NCBI GenBank assembly: GCA_027919835.1
Contig: JANVFP010000018.1
Span: 124,001-188,000, forward strand
Source: Lentinula raphanica
Taxonomy: Eukaryota > Basidiomycota > Agaricomycetes > Agaricales > Omphalotaceae
Direction of reading: 5' to 3'
Length of the DNA stretch: 64,000 nucleotides
The position numbers were made by a program, and so were the translations under genes. Every line of letters starts with the position of its first letter. Position 1 is the stretch's first letter. The notes beneath the pieces were generated by a model that was given only the letters and a program-made list of their open reading frames with translations, was not told where the DNA came from and did not search any database. Below are positions 30,594 to 40,471 of this stretch, in pieces.

Positions 30594-31460
30594 ATGGCCC
30601 ACTCTCACTCTCACTCAAACTCCAACCCCATTTTCATCATCCTCACTCTAGGAACCGCATTGTCTTCCATCGCTCTCGCTGCTCCCTTACACCCTGATCC
30701 TGGGTCCACCCTGAGTGTGATGATGAGACGCGAACTTGAAGATCATTTCGCTGGTATCGATAACAACTTTTTGTCGTCGTCCTGCTCCTTTGCCACTCAT
30801 GCACCGTTGGCCAGACTCGCCGGGTGTTTGGCTATTGATTGCAGTCAAATGCTGCCCGAGAGTCTTTTGGGCAGGGAAGACGATGTTAACGAGCCGGACG
30901 ATGTTCATCGTCTCATCTTTCCTTCTTCTTCCTCCGGTCATCCAATGCCTCTGCCTACCCCTGGTCTCACTGCGCGCGGTGTGATGATCCAGCAACAGCC
31001 TCCTCATGGCACTGCAGACCGAGACGCAAGTCAACAGGCTGAGGCTGGAGGCTCTTCTGCGGCTCCTGCAGCTGATGCCAATCCAGAGAGTCCTCCGAGT
31101 CAGGATGCCATAGTATCTGAGACTGTTGAGATTATCTTGAATAGGCTCAGCCGTGACAAACTGCTGTGGACCGTGGACACAGTGTACATAGAGCTGAAGC
31201 CTTTAAAATCATGGTATCCAGACATGTACAAGGCCGACGGGGACATGGACCGATTTCGTGTGTCAACTTCTGGACAGATATACACGAAGCTGGTGGAGGA
31301 AATTCGAAAGTTGGATGCCAAATTCAATTTTCGATGGCTGTCAAGGAGTCTGCGGGGTCAACTGTTGTCTGTTTATAGAATCTCTCAGGCTCACGCACTC
31401 AGAACGGGAGGAGGTCCAAGACCGGCACAAGGGAGTCAGGTGGGCAGTGGCAAGAGCTGA
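30594..31460 (+). CDS. Secreted protein B, unknown function
   Basis: One open exon of 288 residues. It starts with a His/Ser-rich MAHSHSHSNSN, then a hydrophobic segment (FIILTLGTALSSIALAAPLH) that fits a signal peptide with cleavage after ALA. A Gln/Ala/Pro-rich linker (about 125-165) precedes a C-terminal helical region (ETVEIILNRLSRDKLLW ... YTKLVEEIRKLDAKFNFRWL). The frame that follows, about 31390-31480, encodes a helical AVARAESRFESVEEYD stretch reminiscent of the C-terminus of gene A, so a missed intron or a frameshift near 31380 is possible. Confidence 0.6.
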   Translation: MAHSHSHSNSNPIFIILTLGTALSSIALAAPLHPDPGSTLSVMMRRELEDHFAGIDNNFLSSSCSFATHAPLARLAGCLAIDCSQMLPESLLGREDDVNEPDDVHRLIFPSSSSGHPMPLPTPGLTARGVMIQQQPPHGTADRDASQQAEAGGSSAAPAADANPESPPSQDAIVSETVEIILNRLSRDKLLWTVDTVYIELKPLKSWYPDMYKADGDMDRFRVSTSGQIYTKLVEEIRKLDAKFNFRWLSRSLRGQLLSVYRISQAHALRTGGGPRPAQGSQVGSGKS

Positions 31461-32767
31461 ATCGAGATTCGAGTCAGTGGAGGAGTATGATCGTTGCCCC
31501 GGAGGTCTGTTGTCTCAGTCTGACTTTCAATCTCTTCGCATTACAGTCTCTGATTTCCATATCACTAGTACTAGTCGGGCATCCATTCGTGAAGCTTCTT
31601 CAGTGAATCGTGATGTTATCGTTGATCTGCTCCCATCAGCGACCAGTCTAGTCCTCAGTGCGGTATATATGTTGCTGAATCAGTTCGACCATTATTTTTC
31701 TCTCTTGTACATAGTATTGTTTTCCCCTCTTTGTTTATCATAGTCTCTGTAACCTGTTACCTCAGTAACAAACACCATGTTGTACAGTACATCCAGTTCC
31801 TCTGGCCTCGTTGAGGCAATTTATTTAATACAGAATTCATCGTTCCCGATTTCCTATACTTCACCTCGCTTAGATTTGCACCAGCACGAACCAGGCGCAA
31901 ACTCTGCCAAACAAGGGGATCCAGAGGAAGCAAGCCAAGGACCATTCTGAGGACCAATCAATCCCCCTATCCCTATCCATCCTTGCAAGTTTTCAGAGTT
32001 CTTTCAGAGTTGACAGAGACTTTCAATGCCGCAGGTTTCAACTCATAAATTCATTCTTCTTACTCCAAGTTCCTCGAAGCCCTTGCTTTTCAAATGGCAG
32101 TTGGTAGTAGCGTGGGGGTATTCTTGAATCCTCACTTGCTTGGATTTCCACATCAAGCGCGACGCAGGCACAAACTTGGACATAGGGTATACCGTATCAA
32201 TTGAGCAAGACTCAAAGGGAAGCAAGAGGAAGCGGGCCAAGGACATCCAGAGCAAACTCGCGGAGGTTGCCAGGGCCGCCGCCCAGAGTTGAGAGTGATG
32301 CAACTTGTGAATTCCTCTTCTCTTTTCCAGGATCATCGTCATCAGCGTGAACGTAGACTTCGGGCTTGCACACAATGTATCAAGGTGAATAAAGATCAGA
32401 AAGCAGAATCCATACTACCGCCCATGGTGGGCTGTGGCAACGTTCGAAACTTCGTGTGTAAATCCCTGGCACTTCCTGAGCAAGGAGTACTCCGGAATCC
32501 ACGATTCACGGATTCGCATGGAAAATTGCCATTTCGCCGGTGACTGGCAGTCAAATCTAATATCTACATCTGTTCCCACTGAACACACACACACACACAC
32601 ACAAATTCTTGCCCTTTTATCAAGACAGCCATGCCGATTCCTAAATTACATGTCCAACAATTTCCACGCCCTTCTCAGTCTTCGTCTCCTTAAAAACAAC
32701 AGTTCTTTCCTAAGGGAACGCGCAGCATACATCAGCCAAACGAGCCAAACAACGAAAGATCGATAGA
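31461..32767. other. Intergenic region with possible exon relics
   Basis: A plus-strand open stretch at about 32145-32292 reads like a C-terminal exon (KRDAGTNLDIGYTV ... KLAEVARAAAQS then stop), and a shorter diverged copy lies at about 31870-31950. No complete gene could be assembled. About 32340-32390 resembles the 3' flank of the phosphatase copies. A (CA)10 microsatellite lies at 32582-32603. Confidence 0.4.
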
Positions 32768-33337
32768 TCAACATACTTCTGGTCCCCCATGCGGTACAAA
32801 ATGCAACTTGGACCTGGAAGCATCTTTTCCAAGTTCGAACGTTCCACCGAACAAGGAATTCGGCGAGGTGCGGAAGAGTTTGGGTTTCGCAAAGACCACA
32901 TAGTGCAGATAATACTTGGGGTCTTCTGGATCGTCCACGTACTCTACTGCGTCTGGAGCACCTGGACTCGTGACGATGGCCACGCTGTTGATGTTCCACC
33001 GATGAAAAGATGATGGCGGCCCAAAGATGGCTTGCATGCCAGCTGTGAGAATAGGTTGAAGCTTTTCATGGTCATCGTATCGCTGTAACAATTGGATTAC
33101 GACGTGGTTGTAACGCTTCGAGCCTTTGAATGATTTCAAAATCTGGTCCTGTTAAACCAAGATCAATGAAACTTAAGCACGGATAGTATGTACAGTCATT
33201 GGACAGTCACATACATTATCTTTTTTTTCAATCGCCTTCAAATCATCATTCGCATTTAGAACAGGGACTGCTTGGGTGAAAGGCAAGCACAGGCTGAGGC
33301 CAACAAAGGCGAGAGAGACGAAGCGATGAAAGCGCAT
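32768..33337 (-). CDS. Small secreted protein C, unknown function
   Basis: Two exons, 33337-33215 and 33148-32768, in phase 0, give 167 residues. The start at 33337 (MRFHRFVSLAFVGLSLCLPF) gives a good signal peptide with cleavage at TQA-VP. The mature part (SFKGSKRYNHVVIQLLQRYD, IFGPPSSFHRWNINSVAIVT, YYLHYVVFAKPKLF) looks globular with alternating strands and contains no recognised domain. Only one cysteine is near the end (EVC stop), so it is not a cysteine-stapled effector. Confidence 0.65.
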
Positions 33338-34290
33338 TGAAGTCGACAGGATGCCCAGCAAGAGAAAAGCTGTTATTGAATCGTTTTTAGTATCGCGAGA
33401 ATGAACAATGAGAATGCATGAGCTTTACATACCGTTTGGTGTATGGAAGCAAAAAGAATTGCGAGAGTTGACAATTCAAGTCGAATACTTGAAGCGAAGA
33501 TAGCTTCGATTTTCCTTGACCAGCAAGGAATTTTTTGCACAAATAAGTATGTGAGTACGAGCGGTTCGTCGTTTGAAACGTTGAGTGAAAAGCAGTGGAA
33601 GGTTCTGAAACAGTAAGAGGACAGTGAAGAGGGAAGTGGAGAGAAATCACTCACGTTTATATGACTTGGACCAGTTGATGAACCGTAGATACGGATTGAC
33701 AATGATACGGAATCTTGACCAGATGGATCATAGCAACACCCAACGGGAAATAGAAAACGGAATTCATGTAAGTATTGCGCTCCTGCTTGCTACACAGCAA
33801 AAAGTACAAGCGAGTCTATTCCTGAATTGCCCTGTTGAAACGAAATATACTGAATGATCGATAAGATGAAAAGTTGCTAGCGTTGATTTTGCGAAGCGTA
33901 CTCACAGAGTCACAGCTGTTTTGCACAGTGGAGTGGCCCGCAATGAACGGCAAATCTTCATTGACCATCGCAAGCAGACCTCTGCCTACCTAGCCTACTA
34001 CTCGAGAGTGATCAGAGTGAGTGTAAATACAACATATTGAAGTATAGGCCAGTATAGTAGGGCATGGACTCGTTTCGGCGCGCGGGAAAACTCCCCGCCT
34101 TGCATCAGATCACAATCTATCACAATTCAAACCAGACCACCCAGTGTGTTCGCTTAGAAGCGAAGGCAGTACGATTAGACTGAGTGTCGGACTTCCATTG
34201 AGAGGTTTTAGAAGATATTCAGTTAAGTTATCTTGATACATCTAACTTGCGCGCGCGTCCGGAGTCTAACATTTGCGTCGATCAAGTCGT
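33338..34290. other. Intergenic region, no gene seen
   Basis: Upstream region of secreted gene C and 3' flank of phosphatase copy 4. Short frames only. The boundary of the right duplication arm lies near its end. Confidence 0.4.
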
Positions 34291-35432
34291 TCAAGTCAAC
34301 GACGATCCCGCGGCATCCTCTGGATCTATAACCTCCACAGGATGTCTCTTCCTCCATTCCGCAAGCCCTTGTTCGAACGTGCGATCGTCCAAGCCGTCTC
34401 GGACGAGGTGGAAGGTGACGCCTATATACGTCGCGTGGCAGGGGAAATAGAAGGGTGTGGATGGATGGGTGAGGGAATGGGTTCGTGAGTGGTAAGTGTG
34501 CTTTATCTCAATAAGTGCGTTGAAAGTTTTGGTTCAAGCTCACCTAGTTCTTCTACCTCCCTATTTCTATGCTCGTCATCGAAAAATAACTGATATCCTC
34601 GGGCTTGGTCAAATAACGGGCGGGGAGAAGGTGTGACTCAGGAATTGAATATAAAGCCCTCACCATTTCAGAGTAGGGAATTCCAGTCTTTTTGTGTAAT
34701 CTCTTGAAATGCGTGAGTTTGGAGCCTTGTCATAATCATTCGATGAGCATCCCCATGCAACTAAGATAAATATTGGATTACGCACCTGGGTCACTATCTC
34801 TAACTGATCAAAAAACTCTATAGCTTTCATAGCCTTCACAGGTCCCTCTTTGCTACCGCTACCCGTCATCGGAGGGACGAGGAGGAGGTTGAGTGCGGAG
34901 CGGGCTCTGGAGGATGAGAGAAGTCGATGAATCAGGATGGATCAGACAAATCAGACGAAACGTTGTGTTAGTGTTGAACGTTGTACGTTGACAAAGGACA
35001 TCCGAGGATAGGAGACACGGACAAAGTTGGCGCAGAAGTCCTCGACGCAGCTGCGATTGTGACACCCGCGGTTCGAAGTCTATGAAGGATTTGGGGGATG
35101 TGTTCGTAGAATGATATGGGCCGGTTGTATCTGAGAGTAAGTTCGGTTCGTTAAGCACAGAGACGAGGTCTGTTGAGGGTCAAGACGACTGACTTGTCCA
35201 ATACTTCATTCACGTTGTTCTTATCTCGATGAAGAGGTCCTGCAGCGGTATTAATTCTCTCAATGGTAACATGGCTATGGGATAGATACATACCTGTGAC
35301 GTGCGTATCGATCCATAGGTCCCAAAGGGTGTAGCTTCATTGAACGTGTTGAGCATAGATCAAACAGCGTCGGATGTAGCGACATACTGACTCTAAATCG
35401 AACACAACGAGTTTTGGAAGATGGGTCGTCAT
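34291..35432 (-). pseudogene. MDP-1-like HAD phosphatase (copy 4), nearly intact
   Basis: Eight exons: 35432-35392, 35334-35294, 35239-35194, 35130-35023, 34906-34786, 34725-34664, 34589-34544 and 34421-34291. They encode THLPKLVVFDLDYTLWDLW (both catalytic Asp), SFYEHIPQILHRLRTAG, AAASRTSAPTLARSALN, KLTHFKRLHKKTGIPYSEM, LFFDDEHRN and a C-terminal exon ending in SSLT. At the end of exon 5 this copy has two extra bases (GAGATAGTGACCCAG against GAGATATACCCAG in copies 2 and 3), which shifts the frame. Without them the exons sum to 198 codons. No alternative splice restores the frame, so I call it a pseudogene, but it is the best preserved of the three. Confidence 0.72.
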
Positions 35433-35818
35433 AGACTGGAGGAGAGAGAAAGAGTGTGTGCGGTTATTGGGCGTTTATAGGCACTTGTGAGTTTGGCGGC
35501 TCCGGTTCCCGGCCGAAGAGGTTCATCCACCCGTAGGTGGATTGTTGTACGAGACATTATCGATAGGCCTGAGGGGATGGATTTGGGAGGAGAAAATGCA
35601 TAGACTGCACTTTGAAGGAAAGAGTGGGCGCTTGTGAGTTTTGATCACTTTGGTTTCTGGCCGGCATTTGATTTGAGGTCATGGGTCAACGCTTCTTTCG
35701 CAATTGACTCTGAGGACAATTCACTGACGGTAGTCAATAACTTGACACTAACCGTCATCTCTACCCCCGTAACCCCCGTAAGTAATAGCAAGTGAACGAT
35801 CTGTGACCTTTCGAAGCA
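35433..35818. promoter_or_regulatory. Divergent promoter of phosphatase copy 4 and ankyrin copy R
   Basis: 386 bp between the two start codons, twice the length of the matching interval in the left arm (14836-15034). The part next to the phosphatase resembles the upstream region of copy 3 (about 16760-16840), and the part next to the ankyrin gene resembles the left-arm interval. It looks like a fusion of both. Confidence 0.5.
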
Positions 35819-36492
35819 ATGGTGAGCTCTCTACTTATGTTGAATCCGGTTCATCTTTCTATCCTATACTACCAAGCCTACACCAAACACCAATCCAGTT
35901 CCAGTCCAAGACCCAACGCCCACACCAGACCCCTCCTCCCTCCCCGCCGACACAATCGCATTTGCCAACCGGATGTTCGATGCTGCTCGTGCCGGAGATC
36001 CAGATGGAGTCCTCCTCGCTGCGATCGAGGCGGGGCTGCCTCCGAATCTAACAAACCATCAAGGTAACAACACTCTCTGCTCAAATCCTCCATGTGTCCT
36101 CACAACTGATTTCGAAACTCTTTTCAGGCAACACCTTCCTCATGCTCACAACATACACCTCCCCTCCCTCCCTCTCCCTCCCTCTCTCTCGCTCTCTCCT
36201 CCAGCACGGTGCAGACCCTAACCGACTCAACGACGCTGGTCAGTCGATCCTCGCTGGAGTCGTGTTCAAGCGTCTCGGTTCCGAACGAGACGACCTCGTC
36301 CGGCTCCTGGTGGAGCACGGGGCGGATCCGAGGTTGGGTAAACCAAACGCGATTGAGGCTGTGGTGATGTTCGTGGGTGAGCAAGGGGGTGGAATGGGGA
36401 AAGAAGGCCTGTTGGAGTTGTTTGGTGCGACGGAGGAAGATAAGAAGCGGATGGAGAGTGAGGGTGTGCGTGTGCCGATTCCGGGTCATTGA
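35819..36492 (+). CDS. Ankyrin-type repeat protein (copy R), intact
   Basis: Three exons: ATG alone at 35819-35821, then 35877-36063 and 36128-36492, for 184 residues. It starts MPTPNTNPVPV and continues with the same ankyrin-like units and tail as the left-arm copy: NRMFDAARAGDPDGVLLAAI, SLLQHGADPNRLNDAGQS, LLVEHGADPRLGKPNA, LLELFGATEEDKKRMES. Identity to copy L2 is very high, higher than for the neighbouring genes of the arms, which suggests selection or gene conversion. Confidence 0.82.
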
Positions 36493-36908
36493 ACTTGTAT
36501 AACTATTGCGCTTCGTACGTGTGCAGAAGAACAGTGACCCTTATGCTCATGATATCATCAGTACTAGTGCCCAGCGCTCATCGATACCTATCCATTATGC
36601 TTAGCTTCACCTCTAGGGAAAAGACAATATCCCATCTCCTAATGACCTCCTACAAACTATCGCCTTCCTTCGACCTTCGTGCACCTGTGACCAGTGCTGA
36701 AGTAGGTTCTGGGCAATGACGTTAGAGCAATCATCCTTGCTCCTACTCGCGATTTGGCAACATCAGAGCCACATAGGATTCGGAATGCCTCAAGCTAATT
36801 GTCTTCGTAACATGTTACATGACCAACTCCACCAAAAGGGATACACCGCTACTTGGGAAGGTCCCAATCAACTCTTTCAACGACTAAGACACCGTGAAAT
36901 GAACATAG
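36493..36908. other. Region where the first exons of the FLGYR copy are missing
   Basis: The intact family members have a signal-peptide exon ending in FLGYR upstream of the AAWEY exon. No such exon is found here on the plus strand, and the plus-strand frame at 36716-36967 does not resemble it. The 5' part of the gene was lost in this arm. Confidence 0.5.
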
Positions 36909-37730
36909 TTTGCCGCATGGGAGTATCAAGACGCAAACGGAAAGTTGACAGACTTCAAAGCTTCTAATTATCAACTGGGAGAAGGCGCGTATCTAGCTCC
37001 CAATTCTGGAACGTGGGAGGCAGCTGGAAATTACCTGGTACGACATTCAAAGTTCAATCCCCCCCCCCCCCCTACATGGGCTATATCCAGACAATACCAT
37101 TCGTCAGTGTGCAATATGGGTAGATCTCCATAAAATCAAGGCTGCACCACGGGTAAGTTTTCTTGAATTTGTTCGCCCATGATCCAGAGCTGAACGACTC
37201 CATCGATCGTCGCTCAGAGATTGATCCCTGAACCATTGCTTCGCAATCGACTTGGTCTTCCACCCTTATCCGGTGTGTCTATCTCTAAGGAACAGAAGGA
37301 GGCAATCGCTGCAAACATGATGGATCCTACGAAAGGTATGGCGGGTATTGAGGAATACCTCCAATCCGGCGACGAGAAACAAAAACTTGAGGATACTATC
37401 CTCATTTCTATCGGCTATGGCAGTGGGGTCAGCAGATGTTTCCAAATGGTGATCCCTCCCCACTATCTACAGCCCTCCAAATCCTGCAAACGGCCTGGTG
37501 GCAAGGGTGACCTCGGGATGTATGTCAAGTGTGTCATGCGAGGTAAGTGAAGTTTCGCCTACTGCCATTGTCGTCGCAATTCAAGTGCCCGATCAGGACA
37601 TCCTGATCCTCGCAATCCTGTGCACCGGTTGAACGTGCCTGTGGGCACTAGAGCTGACTGGTCAGAGTTGTTCCCAGAATTGAAGGACGACAAGGATTGG
37701 AATGGTCCGGGTTGTCGTCCTTCCACTTAG
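36909..37730 (+). pseudogene. FLGYR-family gene (copy 2), 5'-truncated
   Basis: Exons encoding FAAWEYQDANG...LGEGAYLAP (36909-37037), CAIWVDLHKIKAAPR (about 37110-37153), LIPEPLLRNRLGLPP ... DTILISIG ... CFQMVIPPHYL ... GGKGDLGMYVKCV (about 37218-37540) and the tail with DWSELFPELKDDKDW (stop 37728-37730) remain open and splice in phase. The signal-peptide and FLGYR exons are missing. The intron after AAPR uses a normal GTAAGT donor here, unlike copies 1 and 3. A run of 14 C lies in the intron at about 37059. Confidence 0.7.
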
Positions 37731-38243
37731 CATCACAAGGAGTTGGATTCTGAAATACTCTGATTTTTGTATGTACTTTATACAATGTATCCCAAATCTC
37801 CGCACGTCTCCTCATGGCGGTCAAAACTGGTTCTGAACAAGGACGATCATGGCATTGCTATCAACTTTGAAACAATGGTATACGAAACTTGTCAAATACT
37901 AATGTCAACGACCTAATCTCCCTGTAATCTCCAAAGAAGCAGCCTGGTGCCAGAGGACCTTTCGAACCAGATAGCTTGTTGAATTCCCTCGTTTTCTTCA
38001 GAACCGACTCCTGCAGTCTCGATACGTCTTGGATTTTGCTTCGCATCGAGTTATCCCAGCAATCTATATCTTCATCGAGATAGAGCCCCAGCCCGCTCAA
38101 TCATATCTTTCCAGGCCGCATACACGTACAGGAAGCATGTTTCTCTAGCTTACTTCCAGCCAACTCTTTCCTAACGTTCGACCCTTACCACCACCACCAC
38201 TTCGAACTCCTATACCAACACACATCACATCCTTCCGTGTATC
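37731..38243. other. Spacer conserved between the two arms
   Basis: No gene seen; inverted counterpart of 10239-10748. It holds the terminator region of the FLGYR copy and the promoter of the intact lectin, with a CCACCACCACCACTTCGAACTC stretch before the start codon. Confidence 0.55.
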
Positions 38244-39279
38244 ATGCACCCTGAACTCGTACTCAAACCGGGCACATACCATCTCATCAATCTCCAGAGC
38301 CACACCGCTCTGGATCTATCCGAAGGAGACCGTCGGAGTTTCATAGGTTCGTCAATTTCACTTCCAACTCGCCGGCAAGAATTCTTCATACGCAAAACGC
38401 TCCTATGTACCTACACTTCCCAACATTTCATTTGCTCCCGATCCAGGCTGGACCCAACACACCAACGCCAACCAACGCTTCGTCTTCACCCCTCTCGGCC
38501 ACGGCGGTGGATACCTCATCCAGAGCGCATGGAACGGGAACTACGCCACGGTCGAAGACGGGATATGTACCGGAGTATCTGTCGTAGGGACCGGGTTTCC
38601 GGCTACGTGGGCTTTGGAGAAGATCGACTCTTTTGGCTCTGAGGATCGGGAGGGTGGAGATGGAGATGGAGACGGAAAAGAAAAGGGAGATACGTTCTTC
38701 CGGATTCGTTGGCCTAACAGTCACTATGTGATGGATTTGGAGGGATACGGGAGTGATCAGGACGGTACAAGGGTCAGTTTGGCAAACAGTACCCTCGGCG
38801 TTGATTCTAACGCTAGCTCTCACCTTCAGATCCAGCTCGCCTACGAACAGAGTCCTGCCCATCCATGCCAAATTTGGCGATTCGAGGAAGTGGAGTCCTC
38901 GCTCGCGATTGCAGGCCTCGATACCATCCTTGCTCCCGACGATATTATCTTCGATCCGAAATCCATTTCCGACTCCGAAGAGGAAGAAAGCCAATACAGC
39001 TCAAGTGACTTCGACTCCGAAGACGACTCGTCTGACGACGAATTTCACGACGCGTCTGAGGATGGACTTGATCTTGAAGGCATCGTTGACTTTCCGGGTC
39101 ATACAGACACAGCAGGAGTTATAAAGGCCATTTCGAGAGTCGACGACGTAGATTCCAAAGACTCGGAGAAGTACAGAAAGAGGCTGCAGAAAAGTTGGTC
39201 GAATAGTATGACGGTGACTCGGACCACCAGCACGGTGTGTTCTGTGTCGAAAGGTGCTTTGAGCACCGGGAAGAAGTGA
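38244..39279 (+). CDS. Ricin-B-like (beta-trefoil) lectin with acidic tail, intact
   Basis: Two exons (38244-38346, 38447-39279), 311 residues. The first about 185 residues show the fungal ricin-B-type pattern: GTYHLINLQSHTALDLSEGD, IGWTQHTNANQRFVFTPLG, GGGYLIQSAWNGNYATV, PATWALEKID, then a second half FRIRWPNSHYVMDLEGYGSD and CQIWRFEEV. Beta-trefoil lectins bind sugars. There is no signal peptide, as in many cytoplasmic fungal fruiting-body lectins. Residues about 215-265 form a very acidic Ser/Asp/Glu stretch (SDSEEEESQYSSSDFDSEDD) and the end is basic and Ser/Thr-rich. The left-arm copy is dead, so this is the only functional lectin here. Confidence 0.78.
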
Positions 39280-40471
39280 CTCCCTGAGCTCGTTTTAGCC
39301 TAGTAGTATCGTGTAGGATAGATTGGATGTCATTTCGAAACTTCAGCTTCAGGCCTGTACCCGAGTTTCTGCGTCGCCGATGATGGTTGATAACAAGCAA
39401 GAATGAGCGGCTAATGCCAAGCATCAAGCGCTTAGCATTTTCTGATTTTTCATTTCCGTCTGCCATGAACCCAAGAAACTCTCAAGAAGAGCAATATCGA
39501 ACATTGGGAGCTTTGACATTCTGGCAACACTCGTTGACTGTACCTCGTCTATGCGTTAGACAAAGTCAAAACTTCTCAGAGGATTCACGGTTCAAGTTGA
39601 AGTCGTAACATTTAATGGTCATCTGAATCTGTAAGTTATGCTGCTCATTTTTCCTCACTTGCACTGAATATCTTGCTTTAATCGCGTGGAACTTCCAACA
39701 GACATTGCAGCGATACGCATCGGACAAAGGATAATCTTCTTACAGCTTCTTACATTCTCGAACGCGTTTCCTTCCATGTTCCGACGAGAGATTACAGGAA
39801 ACAAGTACGTGGCTGGTAGCTATGAATCTCATCTTGAACTTCAACGAATTTATTACTAGTCTCGAATACACCTCTCGTTTCGAACATTCATATAATCCTG
39901 GACGACCGACTTGATACACGATCTATCTCTGAGGGAAGAACAAAGCTGAACGAAAGGAATAAATGTCACGGCACGCATGATGTCCATACAGGTCCATACA
40001 CGCGTTTCTCGGACATTGCAGTGCGATCCTCTTCCTAGTGTTCACCCTTGTTCCTCGTCTGGTCCTCATTCACGTCTACCTCGAGTGCCTAAGTCTAACG
40101 ATGTGGAACGACCTGAAAGGGGCAGCAAACGATCTGGGGTCGTCATATCTTTGTGAGTATGAGGGAGATAGGGCGTAGAACGTGTGGGCCGAAAGCGTTG
40201 GTTGACGAGACAGCCTTCAAGCTTCAGGGTGTACACTGGCACTGGTGTATGAGGGAAGGGTACGACGAGGGCGCACGATGTCGACTCCTTTTGTAACTCC
40301 GCTCTCGATCCGGCTCGGCAATGCGGCTTTGCAATTGGCCCACGTGCCGGCGATCATACCGGCTCTTGTAAGTGTTGCTCTTGTTCGACGAAACAACTCC
40401 CCTCTTTTAACTTTCGACTCCTTCCACCAGCTTCTTCCCCACAGGATTCGCGGGTATCTCCTTCCTGCGCC
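39280..40471. other. End of right arm and upstream region of the membrane protein gene
   Basis: Up to about 39660 the sequence mirrors 8805-9060; homology then stops, marking the outer boundary of the duplication. From 39660 to 40471 no gene is seen. A short frame at 40095-40140 (MWNDLKGAAND..) has no support as a first exon. Confidence 0.5.

Larger units (their letters stand above)
34291..39660 (-). repeat. Right arm of the large inverted duplication
   Basis: Mirror copy of 8805-16308, shorter by about 2 kb because it lacks the segment 12164-14160. Intergenic sequences match as well as exons, so the event copied a DNA segment and not separate transcripts. Confidence 0.8.

Noticed and set aside
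32340..32400. RRLRACTQCIKV-like stretch resembling the start of a Zn2Cys6 domain
   Set aside because: Only two cysteines of six are present, and the DNA resembles the 3' flank of the phosphatase copies; chance similarity is more likely.
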